Positions 13,401-25,359 of a stretch of DNA of 64,000 nt are shown here, one piece after another (positions within the stretch are counted from its first letter, which is position 1; each line of letters opens with the position of its first letter). Location of the stretch: assembly GCA_018398765.1 (NCBI GenBank), contig JAHBMJ010005800.1:1057-65056 (forward strand). The letters run 5' to 3'. A program made the translations under genes and the position numbers. This stretch comes from Chromera velia (Eukaryota > Sar > Chromeraceae). Under the pieces are notes generated by a model. The model was not told the origin of the DNA. It was given only the letters and a program-made list of their open reading frames with translations, and did no database searches.

Positions 13401-15880
13401 GCAGCAGCAAAAGAAGGCAGGCCGTGACAGGACAGTCACGTGTCGACTTTCCAAGCTTCAGAGAAATATTTGGCTGACAGACAGGCATTCTACTGGCATG
13501 CAGCGATCTGTGTGTCTCTGATTCCGCCGTCCGGAAAGAGACAAGCAAGACTGGCGACTCCAACGGTTGGAACAGAAGGGGGAAAGTAAGAGCAAATTTT
13601 TGGGTCGTGGCTATGTCAGAGAGGCAAACTTCAGTTCGTTCGTTTTCCTGGCTTCTGTCTCCTTTCTCTTCCCCGCTCCTTGCCAAAATGACCGACTGAC
13701 AGACAGACAGACAGATTGACAGTCTGACAAAAAAAAGGCCGACTGACAGACAGACTGACTGACACTCTGGATATTTCCTGGAAGAAGGTCAGCTGATGCT
13801 GCAGCGACTTCAGGCGAGACTCAGAGGTTTCGTTCCACCTGCACGCATGCATGCATTCAGCAACAAAAGTGTCGATCTAGCTCGACCAAATGAAAGCTAA
13901 AAAAGGCCAGAGAGCGTATGAGAGCTCATCACGCGTCTTTTCTTACACTTGCACAGATTTACTGCGTGCGTCATGATTTTTTTGGAAACAGTGAATTCCC
14001 TGCCTCCTTTCTACGACAGATGCGATGCAGCGGCGTCCTCATTCCTTATGCAGGTGCACAGACAGACAGGCAGGCAAGCGGGCAAAACGGAAAGATAGGC
14101 TTAATTGGACTTCGACGCTTGAGAACGGATTTCCTTTCTGCCTTCCTTTCATCCGGGAACAGTTAGTGCGGAAAGTTTTCCTCCCATTTTGTTCGCTGAA
14201 AAGTGCGGAGACGTACCAGAAAAGAAAAGATCCCTCTGCATCTCTTCTCAACAGAAACGAAAAAAAAAAAACAGGACGATGAAACTGGTCCTACAGCCTG
14301 TCGGTTGGAGGGTGTGCAGTGCAGTGCAGTGCAGTTGGAGGGATGGAGGGAGAGAGCTCTCGCACGGCAATGAAAACGCACATGGGTGGAATGGTAGTCG
14401 TATCTTGGATGGCGATTCAAATGACTGACAGTCTCTTCAACTTTTGAAGTTTGTTGACGCTATTTGCAAGTGACTGTCCTTGTGCCTCCCTCTCAGTCTC
14501 CCTCGCCTCTCCACGCTCCTCGGAGGACTCCTTTTCGACTCTCCCTTTCTCTTTCCTTGCCCTCGTTTCCTCCCTTTCTGCCCTCTTTAGTCTCCCGTCC
14601 ACTCCCCAGAGCTCTTCGGTCCCCTCTCCTCGGAGTGAGTCCTCGAGGCTGCCCACCAGAGTCTGCAGAGGGAACTCCGTCTCCTCCTCCCCTCCTTTTC
14701 CTGCCCGGCCTCTTCTCCCTACCGTGTCGGAGGGACCCCCGGGCAGAGCCGCAACAGACAGAGAGGAATCGCCCAACCCAGTCTCCTGCGGATAACAACA
14801 TTCAATGGAAACAAACGAAAATGAATGGATGGAAAGAGTCCACAGAAGAGAAGAAAGGCTTTCCAAAACACCGTCAGCTAGGCTGCTTGTTGGCGGAAAA
14901 GAGAAAGAGAAAGAGGAACAATGAACAGGAGGCCGAAAGTGAGAAAGGTTCCAAAGGAGAAAAGGAAGATGCGAAGTGCTTGGGAGGACTGCACACATGG
15001 CAGAAAGCAAGAACGACAATAAAGCCGGAAGGAAAGGCACTCACTCCCACAATGGACGTGCATCGACCACTCGCCTCGTGCACCCTCCAACGTCTTTTGA
15101 GGAAAGTGACACGAAAAGGAGAGAACGGGACCGCAAAAAAACGCTCCGCCCTCCCTCCCTTCACACACAAAATTCGTTTCCTTTTGGAAAAGTAATGAGC
15201 AAATGTGAAGTTCAGTCGAAGAGCGCCCGCACCGGCACAGTCAGACACTCACTCACGTGCACAAAACCGGACTGACCGACTGACCGACCAATTCCGATAT
15301 TTGGTGGTCCATCAGTAGATTGAGCACAAGGACCTCTTGTCGGTATCGCTGCAGAAGAGAGAGACAGGGAAAGAACAAAGACATCTATCTCTTGGTTGCT
15401 TGCTGCTTTCATGCATGCATCCTTGCGTCTTTCACTCACTCACTCACTCACTCATTCACTGCTTCATTGATCTCTTATGGACCCAGGGTGGCGCCTTATG
15501 AGCTGTCGATTAATCGATCGCACCGCTTGTAACTTTTCCTGTTGCTCCCTCTATTTGTCCGTCCATACGTCTCATTATCATCCTCCACCAGCCCTCACCC
15601 CCCCCACCCCTCCTTCAAACGAACGGCTTCTACAAGTCACCCACTCACTCACTCAGCCACTTCACTCCCTCACCTACCCCTTGTCTATCACTCACATACA
15701 CTCGCCAACCGACCCACTCACCCACTCACCGATGCCTTCTGCAACGCGATTCTGGTCTCTGCCCTTGCTGCTCTGAGTGCCAACTGCAGCTGGTGTCGGT
15801 CTCTGTCGTCTTCCTTCACGTGCCTCTCCACCTCCCTCGCAAATGAGTCGCATTCGTTTTTCAACTTCGCGAGATCACGC
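7427..15880 (-). CDS. Gene A: large coiled-coil / low-complexity protein with a QT-motif array (5' end unresolved)
   Basis: No family recognised. Nine exons can be joined on the minus strand with matching phases: 15880-15730, 15348-15289, 14785-14430, 13838-13766, 13473-13448 (a 26 bp micro-exon), 13398-13286, 12791-12398, 11770-11584 and 11131-7427. The early exons are Arg/Glu-rich with heptad-like leucines and probably form a coiled coil. The 1235-codon last exon is Ser/Pro/Glu/Arg-rich and disordered-looking. Its segment at 10366-10067 carries seven QT-containing motifs (SAQT, STQT, FIQT, SSQT, CTQT, STQT, PTQT) 12-22 residues apart, resembling dynein light chain LC8 binding sites. An open frame continues upstream of 11131 to 11359, but a good acceptor (CACTCGCAG) at 11132 suggests that part is intron. 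An assembly gap lies in the intron between 12398 and 11770. A strong donor at 16174 suggests at least one further 5' exon whose start I could not place. A GTGAGT near 7540 could be a donor, which would move the stop codon downstream. Confidence 0.65.
11968..12166. other. Assembly gap (199 N)
   Basis: Unknown bases bordered by a short G run on the left and a G run of about 12 on the right. It falls inside a predicted intron of gene A, so it should not affect the coding model. Confidence 0.99.
13236..13275. repeat. GAAC/GAAG tetranucleotide tract
   Basis: Short (ACGA)n/(AGGA)n microsatellite in a gene A intron. Similar short tracts occur in other gene A introns: AAGAG around 11300-11330, GACA around 13690-13760, TGCAG around 14315-14335 and TCAC around 15430-15460. 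Confidence 0.85.
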
Positions 15881-17620
15881 CTGCACACACCGAAACGAAG
15901 CAACGGAGCACATGCACAGGAGGGAGGAAGGGAGGAAAAGACAAAGAGCATAAGGGAGGCAAGTTGTCGAGGAAAGACGCAATTAAGCCACGAAGAGTCA
16001 GGCAGAAAAAAAAAGAAACTCGTGCCCTGTGTCCATATGGACACACACGGACAGAGACGAAGCGAGAGACGGCTGGGATCTATCACAAAATAGTGGCTTG
16101 CTCGCTGCGTCTGTGGATGATCATGCCCATCCGGCATCTCCTCCCCAAAGCAGCGCAGCGTCTTTTATTCTTACCTTGCAAACTCGAAAGCCAACTTCAA
16201 TACCAGAACCGATGCTTACGAGCTATCATTCTCGATCCATTTCAAGATGTCAAATGTCGGACATTCGACTGGGCAGTTTTGTAAAAAAAACGTCACCTAT
16301 TATAATTTACGCATGTAAAGGTCAAAGGGGGGAGGAAAACTCCCGGGGTGGCGGACGGCGGCTTGATTCAGAACGGTGACAGTGATCCATACAGACAATT
16401 CCTGTTTCTTGTTTGCAGAGTGAGTTTTGCACACGTGTATATGTCGGTAGGTCGGGAAAGGCAGCTGGGGGATCGATCCATCCATCAACTATATAAGTCC
16501 CGAATGGCCCCGTGGAGGACGGAATGCACCGAGAGCCAGGGAGCAGAAATTCCTACGGGTCTGTTTGTTTTTTTGGTTGTCATGCATTGTTCTGTTTAGC
16601 ACGTTACAAAAAAAATCATCCAGAGCTTCTGGCAAGAGACCGGCTGCCATACACAAGTGGCTCAGTGACTGACTTGTACGATTCTTTTGTTCCGCTTGGG
16701 AGAGGGGTGAGCTGTGATTGGTGTCGTTGTGGGAGTCGGCCGACACTTGTTGACTTGATGTCGGCCTTCCCCTTTACTTGCGGAATGGAGGAAACACAGC
16801 AAGAAGAGGAAGGGGGAAGGGCCTTCTGTTCTCTCTCTTTATCTTGCGGAATGGAAGTCTCCATGTCTGCCCGCAACAGAATTGGAGTTCGTCCCTTGGA
16901 GGCCTTCTGGCAGGTTAAGGACTCGCAGTCAGAAAATTTCCGTCAAACGTATCAATGGGCTCATGCAGATCGATCATTGGGAGCGTTGGTCTTGAAACCC
17001 CAATCGACGCACACAATTCATGGCAATCAGTGAACGATGCAATATGACAGAGACGACTGGTCCTCAAGATGTATCGATCGATAAATTTTCCTCCTCGAAT
17101 TTTCTTCAGGACCTTGGCCTATGTCTTTCAAGTTCACGAGTTTGAGATTCAAAAGGGCTGCCAGCAAGAGCTTAATTCGATGATGTTTGCTCAACCGATC
17201 AGCAAAACTTTCTTATGGGAGACTAATCCGAGACTTCAGGGAGAGACTGTAACTTGCAGTTGCATGATATTAATAACTTGCATCTCCCCGGGATATGATT
17301 CGCGGAACAGCTGCATGCAGGATTGTTCGCTGTAATGCATGAGGGCGGCGGCGGTCTGTTTGCGGCTCTCCATGGCGGGGGGCGTTCAAAAAAATATAAG
17401 CTCTTTAATCAAACCGAACGACGGTCCCTCCGGCGCCGACGATAATTCACAGTAGTAACTCCGATACACATTTTACACTATCTGGAACCCTCTGTTTTAC
17501 TATGTTTTACTCTGTTTTCAGCCTTTATTCGAACGATTCTATCGAATGATTGAATAAGATTAAATAAACAATTTCTAATAAAGTCACTAACACTCTACTA
17601 GTAGTTCGCTATAGTTCGCT
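15881..17620. other. 5' region of gene A and intergenic sequence
   Basis: Contains the probable donor of an upstream gene A exon (complement of TTGCAAGGTAAGAAT ending near 16172) and presumably the promoter. Short minus-strand frames at 16489-16876 could hold a first exon, but splice phases do not decide it. 17040-17620 is AT-rich and without a visible gene. Confidence 0.4.
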
Positions 17621-17642
17621 AACCTCCCTGAACCTAAGTACC
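17621..17642. repeat. Left member of an inverted repeat outside the nested retrotransposons
   Basis: This 22 bp segment matches the complement of 43371-43392 at 19 of 22 positions. On the outer side of each copy lie paired AGTTCGC/GCGAACT motifs. The pair brackets the whole nested retrotransposon region and could be the terminal inverted repeats of an older DNA transposon. That is inference; a chance or local palindrome is possible. Confidence 0.4.
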
Positions 17643-17678
17643 ATGTTGATATGGCTAGCGTGACGGCAGCATGACGAC

Positions 17679-17974
17679 TGTAGGCCGGCTACGAGCGGCG
17701 AGTACGCGACGGGCCCGCGGAGTGGCGGAGCCGCAAGGCCGGCGGCGCCGCAGTGATGCGCGCACGGACTTCAATAAGTGTGACTTGGCATAGGATTGAA
17801 TAAAGTGACATCGATCTGCATGCATTCGAATTAGCTAACGATCGCTAACGATCGTTGGACTGACTTGATTGAAAGAACAATGTACGAACCTCTCTAGGTC
17901 AAACTCTTATAGTCTATGAACTCTGAATGCACATCGTTAGCATTGAGAGTTCTAAGCCCCGTATTCTGCTTACA
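17679..17974 (+). repeat. 5' LTR of element 1
   Basis: 296 bp, TG...CA ends, GC-rich 5' third (GGCCGGCGGCGCCGC) followed by an AT-richer part containing AATAAAGTGACAT (possible polyadenylation signal) and a repeated GCTAACGATC motif. The same length and sequence with scattered substitutions occurs at 40416-40711. Confidence 0.92.
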
Positions 17975-17977
17975 ATC

Positions 17978-17993
17978 TGGTTACCAGAGCCAG
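17978..17993 (+). other. Primer-binding site of element 1
   Basis: TGGTTACCAGAGCCAG starts three bases after the LTR. It resembles the complement of an initiator-Met tRNA 3' end (typically TGGTATCAGAGC); the exact primer tRNA cannot be confirmed here. Confidence 0.5.
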
Positions 17994-18047
17994 GTTTCGA
18001 ACAGGCTTTTTGATTCGTTTGTATTCAGTCTGAATTCTATTGCTATC

Positions 18048-19412
18048 ATGGAACCACCTCCAGTCTTGGCTCCTTTGACAAACGAGCAGGTGGGAACGGC
18101 ACTGTACAACCTTGAACAGTCTGTCACCAGCCTGCAGCAGACTCAAGAGATGATACGGCAGACTATGGAGGGGCTAGTGGCGAGGGTTGTAGCTCCACCT
18201 CCACAGTTGCCTCCTCAAGTGCTGCCAATAAGTGAGGAGGGTACACAGCAGCTTGTCATGCCCTTTCAGGGCCCTGATCTGCGAGAGCAGCTTCCCCGGA
18301 TTGCACTGAAGCAGCCGGACGAGTTCACTGGACGCTGCGACACTGTGGAGAGGTTTATTACGGACACCAATGACTACTTTACCAATGCGAATGTTGCTCC
18401 TCATCGTTAGCTTGGCCTCGCGAAGTCCTTCCTGTGCAAGGAGCTGAGGGACTGGTTCGACTTACATGTGAAGAGAGGCATGGGGTTTGCAGACTGGCCT
18501 GCGTTGCATGAGGTGCTGCGACGCAGGTATAAGGAGAAACATGAGAGGAGGAAGGCGAGAAAGCAGGTGTTGTCCCTCAGGTGCACAGGGACGGTCAACG
18601 ACTACAACAAAGAATTCTCCCTTCTCGCATTGAAGATTACAAATACGAGTGAGGAGGATCTCATAGACGACTATATTGAGGGTTTGCCTCCCGGGATTAT
18701 GTATGAGACTGACAAGATAGAGCCGGCAACATTAGACGAAGCAATGGAGAAGGCGTTGGACAGTGAAATCTGGCTCAAGCAGGCCAGTTCGCGCTCTCGA
18801 AGCCGTTGGTCGCGAGGGCCCCCATCTAATCCGAGTCCGGTGATTGACCTCACAGGACCGGCTCCCATAAAATTGTGTGGCGTTGGGGTGCGACCTTCGA
18901 GAAGACTTCCACTCCGATACCCATTGATTCCACAGACAGTGTGGAAGAGCAGGGGGGGACTGAATCGGTGTCTTCTATGTGGGGAGAACACCCATATGAT
19001 GGCCGCGTGTAGGAATAGACCTCAACTTCCTCCACACATGCGGACCATTCAAACGATGTCTCAATCCAGATCTCCATGGCTGCCCAGGACATCTCCAGGA
19101 TTTGCCCTTTTCGTCCCGGGTTTTGGGGCAACGCCTGGGTATCCCTGGCCACCTCCTCCTTACCCATTCCTTCCTTTCCCCTATCCCATCAATCAAGTCA
19201 CTCAACCTACAGGGGGGAGAGGGAGGTCTGAACAGAGAGGTGACAGTCCAAGTTCACCTATATCACCTGGAAGAGGCTTTGGCTTCGGTGATAGAAAACG
19301 TGTATGGTCTCCCTCTTTTGGCGGATCGCCTCAACCTCAGCCGAGTGGACATCAATCAGCGTGCAAGGCTGGATTGAGACGGGTAGCTGGGGTGAGGACG
19401 ATCAGAGGCTGA
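18048..19412 (+). pseudogene. gag: Element 1 gag (one in-frame stop)
   Basis: Structural capsid/nucleocapsid polyprotein of a Ty3 element. The frame opens at MEPPPVLAP (18048) and runs to 19412, broken by a single TAG at 18408-18410 where the frame otherwise continues without a shift. The middle third looks like a retrotransposon gag capsid domain (WPALHEVLRRRYKEKHER region at 18499-18552). A CCHC zinc knuckle, C-X2-C-X4-H-X4-C (CLLCGENTHMMAAC), lies near 18970-19011. The C-terminus is Pro/Gly/Ser-rich. The ATG at 18048 is preferred over an upstream in-frame one at 17916, which lies inside the LTR. Confidence 0.85.
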
Positions 19413-19430
19413 AATAAGAATGACAAGACC

Positions 19431-19919
19431 GTGGTCGAACCCAACCTGACGGTATATTATGAAGTTGAGGAAGATAAAAGGCAGAGAACAGATGAAGAAT
19501 TGAGTGAGGAAGAGGATGATGAGGATGATTCGTTTGAGACTGGTTTTGTCTATTACGGTACTGTCGCAGGTGCCCCAGTCAGAGTTTTGTATGACATTGG
19601 AACTGATGATATTTTCATTGATAGCAAGTTTGCACACCTGCGTCAGTTGCATATTCGTAGGTTTGGGACCCCGATAAGATGTAGGGTGGCCGTGAAGGAG
19701 CCCAGAGGACGAGAGGTTAGTGAGTATGCACTTTCTGTTCCCCTTCGTATTCAGAGGTATCGAGAGACAGTCGGTGCATTGCTGGCTGACCTGGACGACT
19801 ATGATGTCATCTTGGGAAGAAAATGGAGTGATGTCCACCAATCAGAACTTGGTCATTGGTCTCGTTCTCTTCGTTTCTTCTTTAACGGCCAGGAAGTTAT
19901 TATTGGGGAAGGTGCATGT
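19431..19919 (+). pseudogene. Element 1 protease region, interrupted by element 2
   Basis: Acidic leader followed by a retropepsin-like fold. The catalytic D-T/S-G is read as DIG (LYDIGTDDIF), so the active site looks degenerate; the flap-side motif DVILGRKWSD is present. The frame runs into the LTR of element 2 at 19920. It resumes in the same codon register at 36748 after the duplicated target bases ATGT, showing that element 2 split a continuous pol frame. Confidence 0.8.
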
Positions 19920-20783
19920 TGTCACGTCTAAGGAAAGGCTAGAGGAAAGGTAAAATATAAAAAATAAACAGGAATAATTTTTTAGAATGATTTCAAAACT
20001 TTTAAGAAAGAATAGATAGAAAGACACTATGTATAATCTTGTACAGGAGGGATCATCAGTTAAATTAATATCTCGTAATTTAAATTAAACACTAATTTCT
20101 TTAAAAACAGAATAAATCAGAATGTATTACAATACAATATAACACACAATTAAATTCAATAATAATTAAATATAACCAGATGCAATATGCAGTGAGTGCA
20201 ACATCCTAAGTTGAATTAGTGCAACACTCATGCAACACTAATGCAACATCATGCAACACTAATGCAACACTGCAACACATATATGCAGCACTATAACAGA
20301 TTTATACAATACTTGCGGAATTTTCTGACACTTGCGGAAAATTTCACACTTACGGAAAATTCCGACGTTTGCGGAAAATTCCGACTTACGGAAAATTCCG
20401 ATTTGCGGAGAATTCCGACTAGTGGAAAATTCTGACATATGCAGATTTAGTGACATGCGGAATTTTCCGCACATATGAAAAACCAAACCTCGGATAAAAA
20501 GTTTGGTAGCACCTCAGTGACAGATTCCGGAGAGTCATTGAATCGACTGTCAAAAAATTCTGCAACTCGTTCATTCAGGTCTTTGACAGTTGAAATCAAC
20601 TAGAAGAACTCTTGGAACTTAGGTGACTTTGACTGATCAACAAACTCTGTATCACAAACCTTCAAATACTGTGCAATTCATCAATACCTGCATCAGTGAA
20701 TACCGATTTGAACTGGACTCCGCCCTCCTGTCCAAGATTCTGCTCTACCCGGTCGACAAGAAGTCGATGAGTAGAACGGAACA
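19920..20783 (+). repeat. LTR A of element 2 (outer 5' LTR)
   Basis: 864 bp, from TGTCACGTC to CGGAACA. Contains ATGCAACACTA repeats, then a cluster of CGGAAAATTCCG-type palindromes at about 20315-20475. It is followed by a PBS-like TGGTGACGCC at 20786 and only 27 bp of leader before another LTR begins. Confidence 0.88.
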
Positions 20784-20810
20784 CGTGGTGACGCCAGCGA
20801 GTAGAGAGTG

Positions 20811-21653
20811 TGTCACGTCCAAGGAAAGGCTAGAGGAAAGGTAAAATATTAAAAATAAACAAGAATAATTTTTTAGAATGATTTCAAAACTTTTAAGAAA
20901 GAATAGATAGAAAAACACTATGTATAATCTTATACAGGAGGGATCATCAGTTAAATTAATATCTCGTAATTTAAATTAAATACTAATTTCTTTAAAAACA
21001 GAATAAATCAGAATGTATTACAATACAATACAACACACAATTAAATTCAATAATAATTAAATATAACCAGATGCAATATGCAGTGAGTGCAACATCCTAA
21101 GTTGAATTAGTGTAACACTCATGCAACACTAATGCAACACTGCAACACATATATGCAGCACTATAACAGATTTATACAACACTTGCGGAATTTTCCGACA
21201 CTTGCGAAAAATTTCACACTTGTGGAAAATTCTGACGTTTGCGGAAAATTCCGACTTGCGGAAAATTCCGATTTGCGGAGAATTCCGATTAGTGGAAAAT
21301 TCTGACATATGCAGATTTAGTGACATACGGAATTTTCCGCACATATGAAAAACCAAAACTCAGATAAAAAGTTTGGTAGCACCTCAGTGACAGATTCTGG
21401 AGAGTGATTGAATCGACTGTCAAAAAATTCTGCAACTCGTTCATTTAGGTCTTTGACAGTTGAAATCAACTAAAGGAACTCTCGGGACTTAGGTGACTTT
21501 GACTGATCAACGAACTCTGCATCACAAACCTTCAGATACTGTGCAATTCATCAATACCTGCATCAGTAAATACCGATTTGAACTGGACTCCGCCCTCCTG
21601 TCCAAGATTCTGCTCTACCCGGTCGACAAGAAGTCGACGAGTAGAACGGAACA
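20811..21653 (+). repeat. LTR B of element 2 (second 5' LTR)
   Basis: 843 bp, same ends as LTR A, about 95 percent or more identical by eye, with a short deletion in the ATGCAACAC region. It is followed by its own PBS-like TGGTGAAGCCC at 21656. It probably served, or derives from, the 5' LTR of the copy whose internal region follows. Confidence 0.85.
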
Positions 21654-21707
21654 CGTGGTGAAGCCCTTGTAAGAGTCGACCCTTCTGATCTGGAGTCAGA
21701 CAACCAA

Positions 21708-22088
21708 GACAAGCACAGACCAGACCACGAAGTGCTGCAGGAATCTCAAGCAACCCAGAGTCGGACAAGTTGGACTTGAACAGGAAGAGAACCAGAGACA
21801 AGCACAGACCAGACCACAAAGTGCTGCAGGAATTTCAAGCAACGCAGAGTCGGACAAGTCGGACTTGAACAGGAAGAGAACCAGAGACAAGCACAGACCA
21901 GACCACGAAGTGCTGCAGGAATTTCAAGAAACGCAGAGTCGGACAAGTCAGACCTGAACAGGAAGAGAACCAGAAACAAACACAAACCTGACTACGAAGT
22001 GCTGCAGGAATCTCAAAGCAACCCAGAGTTGGACACGCTGGACTTGAACAGAAGAGGAAACCAAGAGCAAAAACGGATTTTACCACGA
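21708..22088 (+). repeat. 89 bp tandem repeat in the element 2 leader
   Basis: Four-plus copies with an exact 89 bp step (starts at 21708, 21797, 21886 and 21975). Unit core: GACAAGCACAGACCAGACCA, then AAGTGCTGCAGGAAT and GGACTTGAACAGGAAGAGAA. The position between PBS and gag suggests an untranslated leader. Its role (packaging or internal initiation) is unknown. Confidence 0.9.
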
Positions 22089-22089
22089 A

Positions 22090-24063
22090 GTGCTGCTAAA
22101 ATTTGAAAACACCTACAGAAGATTCCCTTCGAAAGAAGCAGTAGTCAAATCTGTAGGCAAGATTGAGGAACGAAAGACAACCCCAGTGTCCGACGCAGTA
22201 CTGTACCGACGCTCAAGAGACTATTTGATACAGGACCTGAGAGAGAGAGCACGAGTGATTACAGAAAGGAGCTTAGTAAGAAACAGCGCTTTCACTCAAA
22301 GCACAGAAGGATTTGACATTTTCGTGCTAGACCAGTACGCTTACTCGTTCAAAGCCCACAATCGCCTGTCCGAACAGATCATCCAAGCCCTTGCCCTGGA
22401 CACCACACCCCAAGAGAGAGTAATATCCATCTATCATCAACACCTGCCGACGTACATAGTACCCAAGGATCAATACGTCTGTCCAGTGACTGACTGCGCT
22501 GATTGTCATGCAAAAGAAGCCGCCGAAGATGCCTTCTGGAAACGTAAACGGACAAGCGAAGGCGAAAGCAAAGAAAACGGCAATACCGAAACCGAAAGCA
22601 GCAGTAAAAGCAAAGCCGAAGGTACAGCCTAAAGCAAAAGGACTCGCAAAGGCAGCAGTGGCAAATTTAAACCCAAGATGATCAACAAACAACCTAAAGC
22701 AAAAGCCGCCCCAGAGTACGCAATACAAGAGCAGGAGGATGTGTCTCCAAATGTACCCGAACACGGCAACCCACCTCCAGCAGAGCTACTCAGTTAGATA
22801 CAGCAACTAGGGGCGCCCGACATCGAGATGACCGACGGCAACCCGAATGCCGGTGCTCAGACAGGATTGGAGTCAGCAGGATTGTCGTTGAAAGATGTCG
22901 ATCTCTCAGTCATACTGGAACTGCAGAAACAAGGGATCGGATTCAACCTCGATGCTGAAGGTTGATTGGTTCCTGCACCCCGAGAAGATGAAGGAAGGAA
23001 GTTGGGACAAACAGAAAACCTCTATTTCAACCAAAGAGACATGCTCAAAGTTAAACTCAACCTACCCACCTTCTCAGGAGAAAATCGAACCCAAACAAAA
23101 CTATACTGGGGACATCTCTTGCGACTAAGAGAGAGAATGAACTGGCACTTCTTTAACTTCTGAAACATCTACTTCCCTTCTATGTTGACAAGGAAGGCAA
23201 AGACTTGGTATGACCAACTACCAACCGAAAGACTGACCGGAGTTACTACTACCGCAGAACTGGGCAATCTCTTCCTCAAAGAATACGAACTAACAGAGGC
23301 AGACCAAGACTCAGCTGAGGAGAAACTGTTCGCACTGAAACAAAAGCTGACCGAATCTATAGATGAGTACGCCTGCCGGTATCGAGGTCTCTACAACGAG
23401 TGTGGGAAAGAAATAGATTCACCTCAAGTGTCTAAACATTTCATCAAAGGACTCAGTAATGAGACGGTCAGAGTAGCTTTGCGAACAAAAAACTACTCGT
23501 CCTTCCAAGAAGTACTGCTGGACACCAAAAAATACCTATCCGTAGCTCCCAACGTCACTTATCACATATCAGCAGCCATGGCTGAAGAAGAGGAAGACGG
23601 ACACTCACAGACACCACAGAACCCAACCAACAGAGATGGTACATACCCACTTACCACTTTCGCTTCCCGCTCTCCCATTGGCAACATTCTCTCAGCTCCA
23701 ACCCCTCAGCTACCATCATCCAGAGTCTCGCTTCAAACGAGAGGGTTATCAACCACCGTCACCTCGAACGAAGTCCAAATCGTGAGTCTAGCGACTCAAA
23801 TTGCCAATGACAGAGCGTCCTGGGCCGTCTGCGAGAGATGCGGAGGGACACAAGTTCATTCTACGGAGGGATGCAGCCTTCGAAATGACATCGAGTGTAC
23901 CTACTGCTTCCGCAAGGGGCACATTCGGGCAGCTTGCAGGGCTCTAAGAAGAGACTCAGCCAGCCGAACAGCACCAGACCGAGAACAAGGACCGTACAGA
24001 ATTTGGAACGAGGGAAGGACCAACCAAGTGGACATTCTGGCAGCTCGGCGGCCATATGACTAA
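22090..24063 (+). pseudogene. gag: Element 2 gag region with several stops
   Basis: A first frame, 22090-22632 (180 aa, unrecognised, Lys/Glu/Ser-rich end), is followed by shared-frame fragments broken by stops near 22631, 22796, 22963 and 23161. A clear gag capsid part follows at 23182-24063: LTRKAKTWYDQL, then YRGLYNECGKEI and FIKGLSNETVRVAL. Two Cys-rich knuckles sit near 23830-23940: CERCGGTQVHSTEGC (a spacing variant) and a canonical CTYCFRKGHIRAAC. The gag is therefore not translatable as one protein in this copy unless read through. Confidence 0.75.
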
Positions 24064-24374
24064 CCTACGAACGGGATGGGTCCCAGACCTATTAGACCGA
24101 CCAGGAGACCCCTGTCAGGCCCACAATTCATCCCATCACCACCCCCACACCGCACTGACCTCAGTGGACCGTCAAGAAACCGGATCCCGAACCACCCACG
24201 TCCGTTCGTGCCCAGAGCCAACGCTCACTGGAACGGACCTCCCAGATCAGGAGCCCTATACAGACCCAACCCGGTCACAGGCTCCAACCAAATCTGACCT
24301 CCAGAGAGGAATGGGGGGGGGGGGTCTTCTCCAGCAGAAAAAGTGACGCGATTGCGGAGACGGGGCAGCCGCAA

Positions 24375-25359
24375 TTGATCCATCAGCCCCCTACAAGTGC
24401 CTACACACTGAAAATAGAACAACAGCAAACAGCTCGATTCAATCTGGAATTATCGGGAAAAGTCCTGCTTGCGCACATTGCTCTTTCATCGAGAGGCGTC
24501 GGTACCATGATATCATTTATAGATCCACGTTCATCCACCTCTCCCACGCTTTGTGACACAGGGGCTGATATCTCACTAATAAATATACAAGTTTTCAGAA
24601 GGCTGCAACGAGAGCACCCTCAGCTTAAGCTACATGAAGTGCCACTCTCTATAAAAAGTGAAGGAGGAACTAGTCTCGAGAACCAGGGAGCAATCACTCT
24701 CTCAATCTATGTGGGAGGGGAAAGGAAACATCAGAGATTCTTTGTCACTCCAACTATCAAGAACGACGTGATTTTGGGGAAAAGTTTTTGCGACAAGCAC
24801 CTGGATGGGATCTCCTTCCAACCAGATAGAATGCATCTCAAAACCAACGCGAAGGGGGAATCACTCACTATTCCTCTTTTCCCTATTACAGAACTGCAAT
24901 ACAACAAAACCTTCCAACCCTTCCCTCTTTTCTTGCACAAAAGAAGGTTACATTTCTTATGTAACACTTACCTTAGCCGACGACTCAAACATCCCAAACG
25001 GGTCCTCGGTGTACATTGAGCCACGACAACAGTTTAGGGAGTCATTGCCTGCCGGAATCAGAACGCAGGAGACGGTGTCAACAGTACAAGAGAGAAGTGT
25101 TTATCTACCTGTCATGAATATGAGACCGAATGACTTCATCCTTTACCCGAACAAAGTGATGGCATATGCGTCTGTCTGTGTTGTCGGAAGTCAAGTCACT
25201 CCTCCCAGAATGAGCGATAAAGGGCTGGCCACTCTATACGAAACATGTGGAGAGGAGGAGAAAATTGAATGCCAGGTATTGCAAGTAGAGATTGGTGGGG
25301 AGAAACAAGAAGGGACACCGGACAGCCAGCTTTCACCCAAAGAAGTGGAAGAGGCTTAG
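24375..25359 (+). pseudogene. Element 2 protease and protease-RT linker (frameshifted)
   Basis: The retropepsin aspartate motif is intact as CDTGADISLI (near 24553-24582), with VILGKSF following near 24768. The frame 24375-25019 is left by a frameshift at about 24925-24955. The expected continuation is in the frame of 24805-25359, which ends at a TAG (25357-25359) and then continues in the same frame into RT. So this copy has one frameshift and one in-frame stop in this section. Confidence 0.75.

Noticed and set aside
15080-15250. An extra small exon of gene A near 15045-15097 (good GTGAGT donor)
   Set aside because: Including it breaks the phase into the next exon, while skipping it keeps the acidic coiled-coil frame.
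20241-20486. The regularly spaced AATTCCG repeats in the LTR as a CRISPR array
   Set aside because: Repeat units are short and variable, spacers are not unique, the same block occurs in three LTRs, and the genome is eukaryotic.
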